A DNA stretch of 23,015 nucleotides from Paulinella micropora (GCA_009731375.1 BJOX01000124.1:343314-366328); one strand, 5' to 3'; positions 1 to 7,898 are shown, counted from the stretch's first letter. Notes: generated by a model from the letters alone, not told the origin. Made by a program: numbers and translations.

Positions 1-172
1 TATGAACATACCGATCCGTCTGGACCAGTATTTTCATTGAACAAACCGGCCCGTCTGGAAGTGTTGGAACTGCCCTTGCGGGGGTGTCATTAGAGCTTAT
101 CGTCAATTCTTCGTACTCCCAGACGATGGAGGCGCATGTGCAGAAATGCATCAGCCATTGACAGAGAAGCAC

Positions 173-214
<42 letters not shown>
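1..214 (+). mobile_element. SINE unit 1: body and (TTA)n tail, head missing
   Basis: This is the body and tail of a short retroposon whose head lies off the window or was lost. Its text from 25 to 172 repeats with few changes at 281-438 (offset about 256). The end of the body, ATGGAGGCGCATGTGCAG at 126-143, is identical in the second copy and is followed by a (TTA)n tail at about 172-214. The first 57 bases hold a short internal tandem duplication, because 'gaacataccg.tccgtctgga' occurs at 4-24 and again, altered, at 38-57. A short 'CCTCACGGGTG' stretch present in copy 2 before the ATGGAGG module is missing here. Confidence 0.75.
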
Positions 215-215
<1 letters not shown>

Positions 216-468
216 TGATAGCCCAGTGGTCAAGTTCTACCATCTGGGCCCTGTCGCCAGTTCGATTCCCGTCGGTGCCACCAGTATTTTCATTGAACAT
301 ACCGGTCCGTCTGGACGTGTTGGAACTGCCCGTGCGGGGGTGTCATTAGAGCCTATCGTCAATTCTTCGTACTCCCCTCACGGGTGAGACGATGGAGGCG
401 CATGTGCAGAAATGCATCAGCCATTGACAGAGAAGCACTATTATTATTATTATTATTATTATTATTAT
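215..468 (+). mobile_element. SINE unit 2: tRNA-like head, body, (TTA)n tail
   Basis: This is the most complete SINE in the window. The order is a tRNA-like head with pol III A and B boxes (219-283), a body of about 155 bp (284-438) and a (TTA)n tail (439-468). It directly follows the tail of unit 1, so the two sit head to tail with no spacer. A third copy of the body end lies on the minus strand at 22464-22509. The last ~50 bp of the body resemble the 3' end of the LINE at 7837-7898, which suggests that the LINE supplies the reverse transcriptase. Target-site duplications could not be identified because the flanks are simple repeats. Confidence 0.75.
219..269 (+). promoter_or_regulatory. Internal pol III promoter (A and B boxes) of the SINE
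   Basis: TAGCCCAGTGG at 219-229 fits the A box (TRGYNNANNNG). AGTTCGATTCC at 259-269 fits the B box (GWTCRANNC). They start 40 nt apart, which is a tRNA-like spacing. The segment continues to GTGCCACCA (275-283), like a tRNA 3' end with CCA. The seven bases before the A box are microsatellite and do not pair with the 3' strand, and the D and T stems do not form. It is therefore a tRNA-derived promoter, not a working tRNA gene. Confidence 0.7.
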
Positions 469-488
469 CCCTGAAAGGTGTTGGTGAA

Positions 489-515
489 GGGGGTGGGGGG
501 TTTGGGGGGAGGGGG
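489..515 (+). other. G-quadruplex-type sequence
   Basis: Four runs of five or six G (489-493, 495-500, 504-509, 511-515) are separated by T, TTT and A. This is a textbook short-loop intramolecular G-quadruplex pattern. It lies between the SINE tail and the satellite array. No gene is visible in 469-570. Confidence 0.7.
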
Positions 516-570
516 AAAATGAAAATTGTGTACCCCCCACCCACCCAGCAAATCGGCACCCCTGTCGGAA

Positions 571-1278
571 TAAATCATGGTTTATCGGAACGAGGAGGAG
601 TTGGGAGCTCATACTTGCAGGGTCGCTAGCCCCAGACTCGATCTTGATGCTGATATACTTTTTCTGGAATTCACGCAAATATTTGCGTTAGGGGAGTGTC
701 CTGAATGCCAAATTTCCTTGTTTTTTTGGCCTTTTTTGCACCCCCCATCCCTATAAATCATGGTTTGTGGAAACCAGGAGGAGTTGGAAGCTCATATTGG
801 CAGGGTGGTTAGCAGCAGACTCGATCTTGATGCTGATATACTTTTTTTGGAATTCACGCAAATATTTGCGTTAGGGCAGTGTCCTGAATGCCAAATTTCC
901 TCTTTTTTTTTCCGCCTTTTTTTGCACCCCATCCCTATAAATCATGGTTTGTGGGAACCCGGAGTTGGGAGCTCATACTGGCAGAGTGGCTAGCCCCAGA
1001 CTCGATGTTGATGCTGATATAGTTTTTCTGGAATTCACGCACATATTTGCGTTAGGGCAGTGTCCTGAATGCCAAATTTCCTTGTTTTCTTGGCCTTTTT
1101 TTGCAGCCCCCATCCCTATAATCATGGTTTGTGGGAACGAGGAGGAGTTGGGAGCTCATATTGGCAGGGTGGTTAGCCCCAGACTTGATGTTTATGCTAG
1201 CATAATTTTTTTGGAATTCACGCAGATATTTGCGTTAGGGGAGTGTCCTGAATGCCAATTTCCTTGTTTTTGGCAGTA
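571..1278 (+). repeat. Four tandem copies of a ~183 bp satellite
   Basis: The start 'TAAATCATGGTTT' recurs at 571, 754, 938 and (one base shorter) 1119, giving periods of about 183, 184 and 181. Each unit has the same order: ATGGTTT, a GAGGAGTTGG-like block, GGAGCTCATA, GCAGGGT, CCAGACTCGAT, GGAATTCACGC, the palindrome ACGCAAATATTTGCGT, AGTGTCCTGAATGCCAA, and a T-rich run with CCCCATCCCTATA. The 16 bp palindrome is perfect in copies 1 and 2 and has one change in each of copies 3 and 4. The open frames through the array are not kept from unit to unit, so it is not read as coding. Confidence 0.9.
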
Positions 1279-1282
1279 CTTG

Positions 1283-1625
1283 CCGGTGCCTCCGGCAATT
1301 GAACGTACCCTGTCGACGGGGCAGGGGGGGTCCGGGGGGCCCTCCCCCGCGAACCCCAGCCCTGTGATTGTACGTACCCGTTCTGGTCGCGGGTGGCACC
1401 CACACCTGAAAATTGAGTTTTTTGCCACCAGGCGCCCTTTGCGGCACCTCCGGCAATGCAACGTACCCTGTCGAAGGGAAAGGGGGGGTCCGGGGGAGCC
1501 CTGCGATTGTACGTACCCGTTCTGGTCGCGGGTGGCACCCACACCTGAAAATTGAGGTTTGTTGCCACCAGGCGCCCTTTGCGGCACCTCCGGCATTCAA
1601 CGTACCCTGTCGAAGGGAAAGGGGG
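1283..1625 (+). repeat. GC-rich minisatellite, ~2.5 units
   Basis: The block CTCCGGCA..AACGTACCCTGTCGA begins near 1289, 1448 and 1588, giving unit lengths of about 159 and 140. Between these blocks two full units share TTGTACGTACCCGTTCTGG, CGCGGGTGGCACCCACACCT, GAAAATTGAG and TGCCACCAGGCGCCCTTTGC. The first unit carries an extra ~19 bp around CGCGAACCCCAGCC. It abuts the 183 bp satellite but shares no sequence with it. Several long frames cross it in both directions, as expected of GC-rich repeats. No gene is called. Confidence 0.85.
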
Positions 1626-1695
1626 CGGGAGGGGAGGGGTGGGGGGGTCGGGAGGGCCCTCCAAAAAGTGATAAGAAGTGGGGCTGGCGGGGGTT

Positions 1696-1712
1696 GGTGC
1701 GCGAAGCGCACC
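1696..1712. repeat. Perfect 7 bp hairpin with GAA loop
   Basis: GGTGCGC (1696-1702) and GCGCACC (1706-1712) are exact inverted copies around GAA. It is the first of a run of four inverted repeats in 1696-2260. Its function is unknown. Confidence 0.6.
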
Positions 1713-1748
1713 GGTAAACCATCCTTTCAGGTGTTGGCGCAGCCCCTA

Positions 1749-1784
<36 letters not shown>
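1749..1784 (+). repeat. (TTA)n tract
   Basis: This is about twelve TTA units after CAGCCCCTAG. The same triplet in the same orientation forms the SINE and LINE tails in this window, so this may be the remnant tail of another retroposon. The bases before it do not match the shared SINE/LINE 3' module well. Confidence 0.7.
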
Positions 1785-1785
<1 letters not shown>

Positions 1786-1847
1786 TGGAGGGGTGCACAA
1801 GATGGCACTCCATGGGAAGAGGAGGTGGTTGGGCCTCTCCCCACGAA

Positions 1848-1874
1848 GGTGACCGCTTGGGGAGGGCGGTCACC
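1848..1874. repeat. Perfect 9 bp hairpin
   Basis: GGTGACCGC (1848-1856) and GCGGTCACC (1866-1874) form a perfect stem around a nine-base loop, TTGGGGAGG. It precedes two larger inverted repeats. No gene is visible around it. Confidence 0.65.
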
Positions 1875-1894
1875 GGGATATGCGCAACTCTCAA

Positions 1895-2043
1895 CTGGGC
1901 ATTTACTCGGTAGGGGTTCGGCCAGGCAGGTTGTGGGGTTGTCTGTTGGATTGTTGGTTGGCTCGTTTTTCTTGGCTGTTGGTTTGGGTCTGGTTTCCTG
2001 GTTAGCCCATTTTCGCCGAATTTCCTGCCGAGTAAATGCCTGG
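1895..2043. repeat. Inverted repeat with wide loop
   Basis: GGCATTTACTCGG (1898-1910) pairs exactly with CCGAGTAAATGCC (2028-2040). The stem goes on inward through one G.T pair, three Watson-Crick pairs and two more G.T pairs. After a one-base bulge, TTCGGC (1917-1922) pairs with GCCGAA (2015-2020). That is about 25 pairs around a loop of roughly 90 nt. It lies immediately before the 2053-2260 fold-back and shows the same leaning to G.T mismatches. Confidence 0.65.
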
Positions 2044-2052
2044 GGGCTTCCA

Positions 2053-2260
2053 GTTCCGGTTTGGTGATCTTGTTGAGGTGAGCATTCGGAGGAAACAGTA
2101 CCGAGATGGGTTGAAGATAGGATTCACATTGAGCCGAGATGGGGCTGAGTTGACCTGTTCCAACTCGGCTCCATTTCGGCTTCATGTTAATCCTATCTTC
2201 ATCCTATCTGGGTTTTGTCTCCTCCCTATCTTCGCTTCTTCGGGGTTGCCTAACTGGAAC
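2053..2260 (+). repeat. 208 bp fold-back: 100+100 nt arms, 8 nt loop
   Basis: Position i pairs with 4313-i from 2053/2260 to 2152/2161 without a single gap, around the loop ACCTGTTC (2153-2160). Counting by hand gives 73 Watson-Crick pairs, 15 that would be G.U in a plus-strand RNA, and 12 mismatches, of which only one is A.C. The inner 40 pairs are the best: 34 Watson-Crick, 4 G.U and 2 mismatches. Short open frames here do not look coding. It may be a hairpin RNA gene (a miRNA or siRNA precursor) or an old fold-back transposon. The ungapped register and G.U bias favour a folded transcript. Confidence 0.7.
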
Positions 2261-2776
2261 ACATGATGAGCGCACGTTGGAGAGGGGCTTCAGTCGGTCC
2301 CAATGCCTTGCCAGTGCCTTGCTGCGTTGCCGTGCCTTGCCCCATGCATTCACACCCTCCACCGTTGCATTTCTAACTGAGCAGCTTCGGCTGGGATTAC
2401 TATACTTGTCTGTAAGACCCTATAGGTACCGCTAGGTTCGCGCCTTCTATACCCACGTGGGGGAAGGAGTTTCAGCGGCACGCCGTCCGATCTGGCTCCA
2501 CTCGGGGACACCCGTACCTCATGATGTGTATTGTTAGGAGCAGCTGAAAGTCCATAAGGCATGAGAGTAGAGGCGTTGGCGATGCGATGGAGAGTGTGTG
2601 TAGTGCGTGAGGCAGGTTCTGGCGACGCTGGGGGTGCTGGCGGGCGCCGAAGGGCACGAAGCGACGCGGCAGCGTCCAGTGACACCGGCGGAAATGCGTG
2701 TAGTGTGTGTTGCAGATACCGCCGATGCTATTTGCATGGACGGGCGCTTTCCTCGGCGTAAAGAGGCGCGGCGGTG
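2261..2776 (+). other. Region upstream of the LINE ORF, probable LINE 5' UTR
   Basis: This is GC-rich sequence with no convincing ORF, including a short GCCTTGC-rich run near 2300-2347 and a GC-rich stretch at 2620-2700. The LINE frame is closed by TAA at 2759-2761, just upstream of the ATG. LINE 5' ends are often truncated or variable, and without a second copy the boundary between flank and 5' UTR cannot be set. Confidence 0.4.
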
Positions 2777-5700
2777 ATGGCCAGCGACATTGGCCGTCTA
2801 CTACTCTCAATGGATTACAAATACGCGAAGCACGGAGCTACCACTGTGGCCCTTATGGGACAAGGTAGAATCGCCGAAGACCTGGACAATCCCCGTGGGA
2901 ATGCCTCTTCGACGGGCTCTGGCCCGATGTCCCAGGATGGGAGGATGAGGGCTCGCGTATATGACGGAATTCCTGAACCACGTGGAGAGGCTATCTTAGC
3001 TGCGCCTCATCCTTCCTCCCCAAACCTGGCACACGGGTCGGCGCTTCAACATAAGGCGAGCGGCGCTATATGGCAGATGGCACCGCCGCCTCGACGGTAC
3101 CGGCGGGTAGATCGGTACGACAAGGACGGGCGTAATCTGATTGTCTGGGGGCTCTCAGAACGCGCCAATCTACAGGAGATCGCCTCCAAAATGAGCGGTC
3201 TTGGTCTGGTGGTCCCGGTAATGGAGTGGCAAGGCCAGCGAATGTCTCGTCACCTGGAGCTGGTCTACGAGGACGATGACAGCAGGCAGACGGCGTTGCA
3301 GCAACTCAAACATCTCAAATTCTTCGGCAGAGGGGTCAATGTGGCCCTTGGGCGCAGGTTCAGGGACAGGGAACGTGTCCGAAGGCTTATTCGCATCCAT
3401 CTGCGTGGGGAAGCGGCGGTCCGGAAGGAGGAAGCTGCGACGGGATATCGCGTCTTGCCTCTGCATGAAGAATGTGTCGATGATGTGCAGGTGGTGTCTT
3501 CGGAATTGGCTGCCGATGCACCTAAGTGTGTGTCTGAGTGTGCTGATGTGCATGTGGTGCCCCTGCATTCGGCGGCCAGTGCAGTGGGGGACCAACCTGC
3601 GCAAGCACCTGCAGAGGGGGGCAGCACGAGGGCGGAAGCCAAGCGCGGCCGTCGGGTCCGGAAACGAGCCAAGAAGCACCGCTCCAAGCAGTTCGATACC
3701 GGCTTCAAGCTACTCGTCGCGAGTCACAACTGGCAGGGTAAAACGGGATACGACAACGTAGGCACGGCGGAATGGGCATCATTCTACAAGCACGAGGGCT
3801 GGCTAGTCATCGGGGCTCAGGAGCACCGCATGGGCAAGAAGCAACTTTCCAAATGCAGCCTGGATGGATTCCGGATTTTTGGAAAACCTGCGGAGGTCAG
3901 CGAGAAAAATCGCTGCAAGGGTGGGGTTCTATTCGCGGTGGCTAACTTCCTTGGTCCGTATTGCAACCTGGTGTCAGCCCCCGTCGACCACCGGCAGCAA
4001 GTGTGGCTGCGTATCGCCTCGGGTGTTACCGGCGCTCAGGATATCTATGTGGGCAACGGCTACTTTCCCCAGGAAACGCAGGAAGAAGAGTCGTCAGAGG
4101 CGTATGCGGCCTGGCAGGCAGCTATAGCTTTTTTTGGAGCCAAAGGTCTTGTGGTCACGGTGGCGGATGCCAACGCGAAGCTCGGGCCGGCATGCAGCCG
4201 AAAAGAGGAGGGCATCGTCGGTCAGCACGGGGAGGTCGATGATAAGGGAGCACCGGTACGTTCGGAGAACGGCAAGAGACTCGCGGCTGTCCTCGTCGCT
4301 ACGGGCCTGCGAAATCTGAGCGGCTTCTCGTGCCCAGTGGAAGGGTCCTACTGGTGGTCCCGGCGTGAGCAGCGCGGCATGGGCACAGGCAAGCACCTCC
4401 TCGATTACATCTGCGCGTCGCCTGGCTTGGCATCTGGAGCAAAGTTCGGAGTATGCGAAGATGATCTTGATACGGACCACAAGGCAGTATGGGCCGAACT
4501 GACGTGGAGCGGCCAGCGCCGGCCAAAGCGGGCTGCGAAACCTTACAGGTCCTTTCGTGTTGATAAGCTTATTGGTGCTGGTGTCTCGGGTAATGATCAC
4601 GCTGCGAAGCAAGCGCTGGATTATCTACGCGACAAGTTCGATGACGTATTCCAGCATTGCCTACAGAAGCTTGGAGTGCATCAGCTGCCTGAGCTTGACC
4701 TATCGGGTGGTGCCGACAGCCAACGGGTGGTAGATGACGTCACCGAGCGAGTGGCGCAGTCCTTCCGAATGGCGGCGCACCGGGTCCTTGGCTCCAGATG
4801 TATACGACCCCGTTTCACCAACAATTGGTTCGACGGGGAGCTAAAGGAGCTCATTCAGCAGCGCCGGGAGGCCTACGCAGCATACAGGAGGGATGAATCG
4901 AATGCGGAAGCCCGTCTGAATTGGCTACGGCTCCGCAAGCAAATTCGGAAGGCAACTCGGGCCAAGAAGTCCGCCTCCTTCAAGCAAGTGCAGGAAGAAG
5001 CGGTCAAATGTCAACGCGAGCAATCCTCAAAGCGCTTTTGGCTACTCGCGAAGCGGCTTGGCGGGGCACGCAGAACGAAGGTCTCCGCGCCGGTGCAAAG
5101 GGAGGATGGCTCACTGGCGTGTACGCTGCCGGAAAAGGTCGCTCGGTGGGAGGAATTTCGGAAAAATTCGGTGAAGCCACGGGAAAATCCGGCAAGTGCG
5201 GCTGTTGTGGTGGAGTGCTGTGCAGAAGCAGGCTCGCTGGAGTGGGAGGAAGCCGAAGCTAAGCGGCAGTTCCACTGGAACGATCGCTTCAGAGATGAGG
5301 TGGCCCGGGCTATGAAGGAGCACGAAGTAGGTGAAGACACTTGCGAAGAGCTGGACAAGCCGTTCACGCAAGAGGAGGTCCTTGCAAGGCAACGTGCCCT
5401 GAATAACCACAAAGCTTGTGGCGAGGACAAAGTGAAGAACGAGATGCTCAAGTATGGCGGCGCCTACATCAATGGCTACTTAACGCAGTACTTCAACTGG
5501 ATTCGAGAAGCCGAGAGGACTCCAAAAGCTTGGGGCAAGGGAATCATCGTCAATATCCCCAAGGGTGGGGATCCTACGGATCCTGACAACTGGAGGGATA
5601 TCTCGATTATTAGTTGCCTTGGTAAGCTGTATCTGTCCTTATTAGCTACTCGTCTAACGCTCTTCGTGGATGGCCCGGATAAGCTACGTCCAGAGCAGGG

Positions 5701-7885
5701 AGGCTTCCGCCCGGGGCGTCGCACTACGGATCAGGTCTTTACCCTTTGGCAGAGGTTGAAGGGGCGTCAGCAGCAGAAGCGGGAGTCGTATGTCCTGTTC
5801 GTCGATCTACGCAAGGCTTTCCCGTCTGTTTGGAGAGATGGCCTATTTGAGAGGCTCTGGAAGCTGGGTGTAAGGGGCAAGTTCTGGCGCACGCTACGCA
5901 GGTGCTACGAGCAGACTTCGTCGCAAGTGCTAGTTGATGGAGCACTCACCCCCGAAGTACTGGAGGGTGTAGGCGTCCAACAGGGGTCCCCTCTCTCTCC
6001 CACACTCTTCAACGTCTTTATGGATGAGCTGTGTGATCGGCTGGCGAGTGCCCTCAAGATCACGGATGTGAAGCGGCTGAACGACATCAAGGCACTTCTA
6101 TACGCGGACGACGTGGCCCTCATCGCTCACAGTCGCACCGAGCTCCAGAAGATGGTCAATGTTGTGGCCAAGTTCGCGGAAGATTACCGGCTGGAAGTCA
6201 ACTTGAAGCCCGGCAAGACGGAAATCATGCCCATTTACACGTCGAGCAAGGCGAAACGACCAAGTATCAGGGAGCGAGGTGAGCCCGTGGTGTGGTTTCG
6301 CGGCCAGAAGCTTTGTGTCACCAGTCAGTACAAGTACCTGGGAGTGGTTATCACCGACGACCTGAAGTGGAAGGAGCAGGCCCTGCGGGCTACGCGTGTC
6401 ACTGAAGTCGCCACCGCAGGTTGGTACTCTTTGTGGTGTGCAGGTGAGATACAAGCTAGGTATCGTCTCATGTGCTGGAATCAACTTGTGGGGGCCAAGC
6501 TGAAGTACGCCTTCGATGTCTGGCGTGCCCCCGTATCGCAGCTCACCAAGCTGGAGGCAGCAATGCTGCGCCCCATGAGGATGATTCTCGGCATCAGCCC
6601 TAAGACAAGCAAGTGGATTACACTCTTTCTGGCGCGCTCTTTGAGTGCGGAGCGTTTGCGGCGGGCGGCGCAACTGAAGTTCTATGGACGGCTGCGTGTT
6701 CTACCGGAGAAGCGATTTCCTGTCATCGCATCTCAAGTCAAATCCGACTGGACTGCGGAGGCCGAAGGCGCTATCAGGGACTCAATGGATCTACAACAAG
6801 GGCTTCAGGAGCTCCTAAATAGCTCAGAGAAGGACCTCGAGGGTTGGTGTTCGACTGTGGACAAGTGGGCCCTTCAGCAGGACGTCAAGATGGTGCAGCA
6901 ACTGATGTGGGACAAGCGAGAGGCAGGCAGCGATCTTACTGATGGCCTGCGAGTCATCCTAAGACAAGTCTTTGGAACTAAGGAGTTCCCAAGATGGGTA
7001 GCCCTTGATGATGCGCATTATAATCTGCTTCGGAGAAGGTTGCTCAGCTGCAACAACCGCCTTCGGTTGTACCGCAGCAAGTTGGTCAGTGGCATGTCCC
7101 CTCGCTGCTTCTGTTGTCATGATGATGTCAATGAGTCCCTTGCGCACTTCTTATGGGATTGCCCCATGCATGAGGGGAGACGTAAGCAGCTGTTGCTGAG
7201 TATGCAGAGGCTCGGTGGCATGGCTGTGGGGGGTGCTGAGGGGGATGGAGGGAGTGAGGAGGGTGGTGAGGTCGTAGGCGGTGAGGTTGTGGTGGAGGAT
7301 GTGTTGCTTGGGCGGGAGCGGGAGGGCTCTGTGCGGCAGGGTTGGGATGATATGTCGCCTGTGGATCAATCACGATTGTTTTGTAAGCTTTTTCAGGGGA
7401 AGTCGCGCTTCCGCAGTAACTTTAGGCTTGCTGCGTTGTTAGGGGTTACAGCGTTGCGTCCCCCTCCAAAGTTGGATGTGTTGTTTGGATCATATGTGTC
7501 TGAGTGTTGGTCTGCTAGGGAGGGTAAAAGGGAGGAGCTTGGGGTGGAGGATGGGGGCGAGGAGGTGATTGACCTCACTGAGGTTCCATCAGCTTCTGTC
7601 CCACCCTCTCCCCCAAGTGACGTTGATGTTGCGCGGCGCGGCCGTCCGCGCAGTGTGGACGTCCTGGCTAGAGAGAGGGGTTCGGGAGCGCAGCGTAGTG
7701 TCTCCGAGTTCTTCTCTTCAGCTAACACCCTCGCATCTAGCTCTTCATGCACTTCACAGCCCCCATCTGCCCCTGCTGTTGCTGTTGCTGCTATGTCTGT
7801 TTGGTGTTCTGACAATGCGTTGGGATCGGCTGACCCCGGTGACCCAATGGAGGCACATGTCCAGGATCTGGATCTGATGCTATAG
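2777..7885 (+). CDS. LINE polyprotein: ORF1-like domain, APE endonuclease, reverse transcriptase, zinc knuckle
   Basis: The protein nicks target DNA and copies its RNA at the nick. The start is the ATG at 2777, because an in-frame TAA lies at 2759. Residues ~118-205, beginning NLIVWGLSE, look like the RRM-type nucleic-acid-binding part of LINE ORF1 proteins, followed by a basic stretch (~290-307, RVRKRAKKHR). The APE endonuclease spans ~310-575, with catalytic Glu in GAQEH (E349), the VADAN block and the DTDH end motif (D567, H568). The reverse transcriptase spans ~915-1180: the PDNWRDISI block, GGFRPGR, VDLRKAF (motif A Asp ~1010), QQGSPLSPTLFN (~1068) and YADD (~1109). A CX2C-X9-H-X4-C knuckle lies at 1444-1462. 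The C-terminal ~200 residues are low complexity (G/E/V, then S/P). No frameshift or stop interrupts the ORF. RNase H was not seen. The last codons overlap the 3' module shared with the SINEs. Confidence 0.93.
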   Translation: MASDIGRLLLSMDYKYAKHGATTVALMGQGRIAEDLDNPRGNASSTGSGPMSQDGRMRARVYDGIPEPRGEAILAAPHPSSPNLAHGSALQHKASGAIWQMAPPPRRYRRVDRYDKDGRNLIVWGLSERANLQEIASKMSGLGLVVPVMEWQGQRMSRHLELVYEDDDSRQTALQQLKHLKFFGRGVNVALGRRFRDRERVRRLIRIHLRGEAAVRKEEAATGYRVLPLHEECVDDVQVVSSELAADAPKCVSECADVHVVPLHSAASAVGDQPAQAPAEGGSTRAEAKRGRRVRKRAKKHRSKQFDTGFKLLVASHNWQGKTGYDNVGTAEWASFYKHEGWLVIGAQEHRMGKKQLSKCSLDGFRIFGKPAEVSEKNRCKGGVLFAVANFLGPYCNLVSAPVDHRQQVWLRIASGVTGAQDIYVGNGYFPQETQEEESSEAYAAWQAAIAFFGAKGLVVTVADANAKLGPACSRKEEGIVGQHGEVDDKGAPVRSENGKRLAAVLVATGLRNLSGFSCPVEGSYWWSRREQRGMGTGKHLLDYICASPGLASGAKFGVCEDDLDTDHKAVWAELTWSGQRRPKRAAKPYRSFRVDKLIGAGVSGNDHAAKQALDYLRDKFDDVFQHCLQKLGVHQLPELDLSGGADSQRVVDDVTERVAQSFRMAAHRVLGSRCIRPRFTNNWFDGELKELIQQRREAYAAYRRDESNAEARLNWLRLRKQIRKATRAKKSASFKQVQEEAVKCQREQSSKRFWLLAKRLGGARRTKVSAPVQREDGSLACTLPEKVARWEEFRKNSVKPRENPASAAVVVECCAEAGSLEWEEAEAKRQFHWNDRFRDEVARAMKEHEVGEDTCEELDKPFTQEEVLARQRALNNHKACGEDKVKNEMLKYGGAYINGYLTQYFNWIREAERTPKAWGKGIIVNIPKGGDPTDPDNWRDISIISCLGKLYLSLLATRLTLFVDGPDKLRPEQGGFRPGRRTTDQVFTLWQRLKGRQQQKRESYVLFVDLRKAFPSVWRDGLFERLWKLGVRGKFWRTLRRCYEQTSSQVLVDGALTPEVLEGVGVQQGSPLSPTLFNVFMDELCDRLASALKITDVKRLNDIKALLYADDVALIAHSRTELQKMVNVVAKFAEDYRLEVNLKPGKTEIMPIYTSSKAKRPSIRERGEPVVWFRGQKLCVTSQYKYLGVVITDDLKWKEQALRATRVTEVATAGWYSLWCAGEIQARYRLMCWNQLVGAKLKYAFDVWRAPVSQLTKLEAAMLRPMRMILGISPKTSKWITLFLARSLSAERLRRAAQLKFYGRLRVLPEKRFPVIASQVKSDWTAEAEGAIRDSMDLQQGLQELLNSSEKDLEGWCSTVDKWALQQDVKMVQQLMWDKREAGSDLTDGLRVILRQVFGTKEFPRWVALDDAHYNLLRRRLLSCNNRLRLYRSKLVSGMSPRCFCCHDDVNESLAHFLWDCPMHEGRRKQLLLSMQRLGGMAVGGAEGDGGSEEGGEVVGGEVVVEDVLLGREREGSVRQGWDDMSPVDQSRLFCKLFQGKSRFRSNFRLAALLGVTALRPPPKLDVLFGSYVSECWSAREGKREELGVEDGGEEVIDLTEVPSASVPPSPPSDVDVARRGRPRSVDVLARERGSGAQRSVSEFFSSANTLASSSSCTSQPPSAPAVAVAAMSVWCSDNALGSADPGDPMEAHVQDLDLML

Positions 7886-7898
7886 TCTGAGGAAGCCT
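7837..7898 (+). promoter_or_regulatory. LINE 3' recognition module shared with the SINE
   Basis: LINE ATGGAGGCACATGTCCAG (7847-7864) matches SINE ATGGAGGCGCATGTGCAG (392-409) at 16 of 18 bases. Both modules end in GAGGAAGCC or GAGAAGCAC directly before TATTATT. A stem-loop lies at the same aligned position in both: TCCAG/CTGGA around GAT in the LINE (7860-7872) and TGCA/TGCA around GAAA in the SINE (405-416). The stop codon TAG (7883-7885) is inside the module. Known LINE/SINE pairs share such 3' ends for recognition by the reverse transcriptase. The role here is inferred. Confidence 0.65.

Noticed and set aside
219-283. A genuine tRNA gene
   Set aside because: A and B boxes and a CCA-like end are present, but the acceptor 5' strand is microsatellite and neither D nor T stem pairs. 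The context (body plus tail, repeated copies) is that of a SINE.
571-1278. CRISPR-like array
   Set aside because: The whole 183 bp unit is repeated with no unique spacers, and the genome context is eukaryotic. It is a satellite.
1192-1913. Several 130-166-codon ORFs over the GC minisatellite
   Set aside because: They are open in both directions because of GC-rich tandem units, and there is no motif and no conserved frame between units.
3170-3708. Minus-strand ORFs inside the LINE (also 4094-4612, 5011-5451, 6098-6673, 7393-7815)
   Set aside because: Shadows of the GC-rich LINE coding frame, with no motifs of their own.
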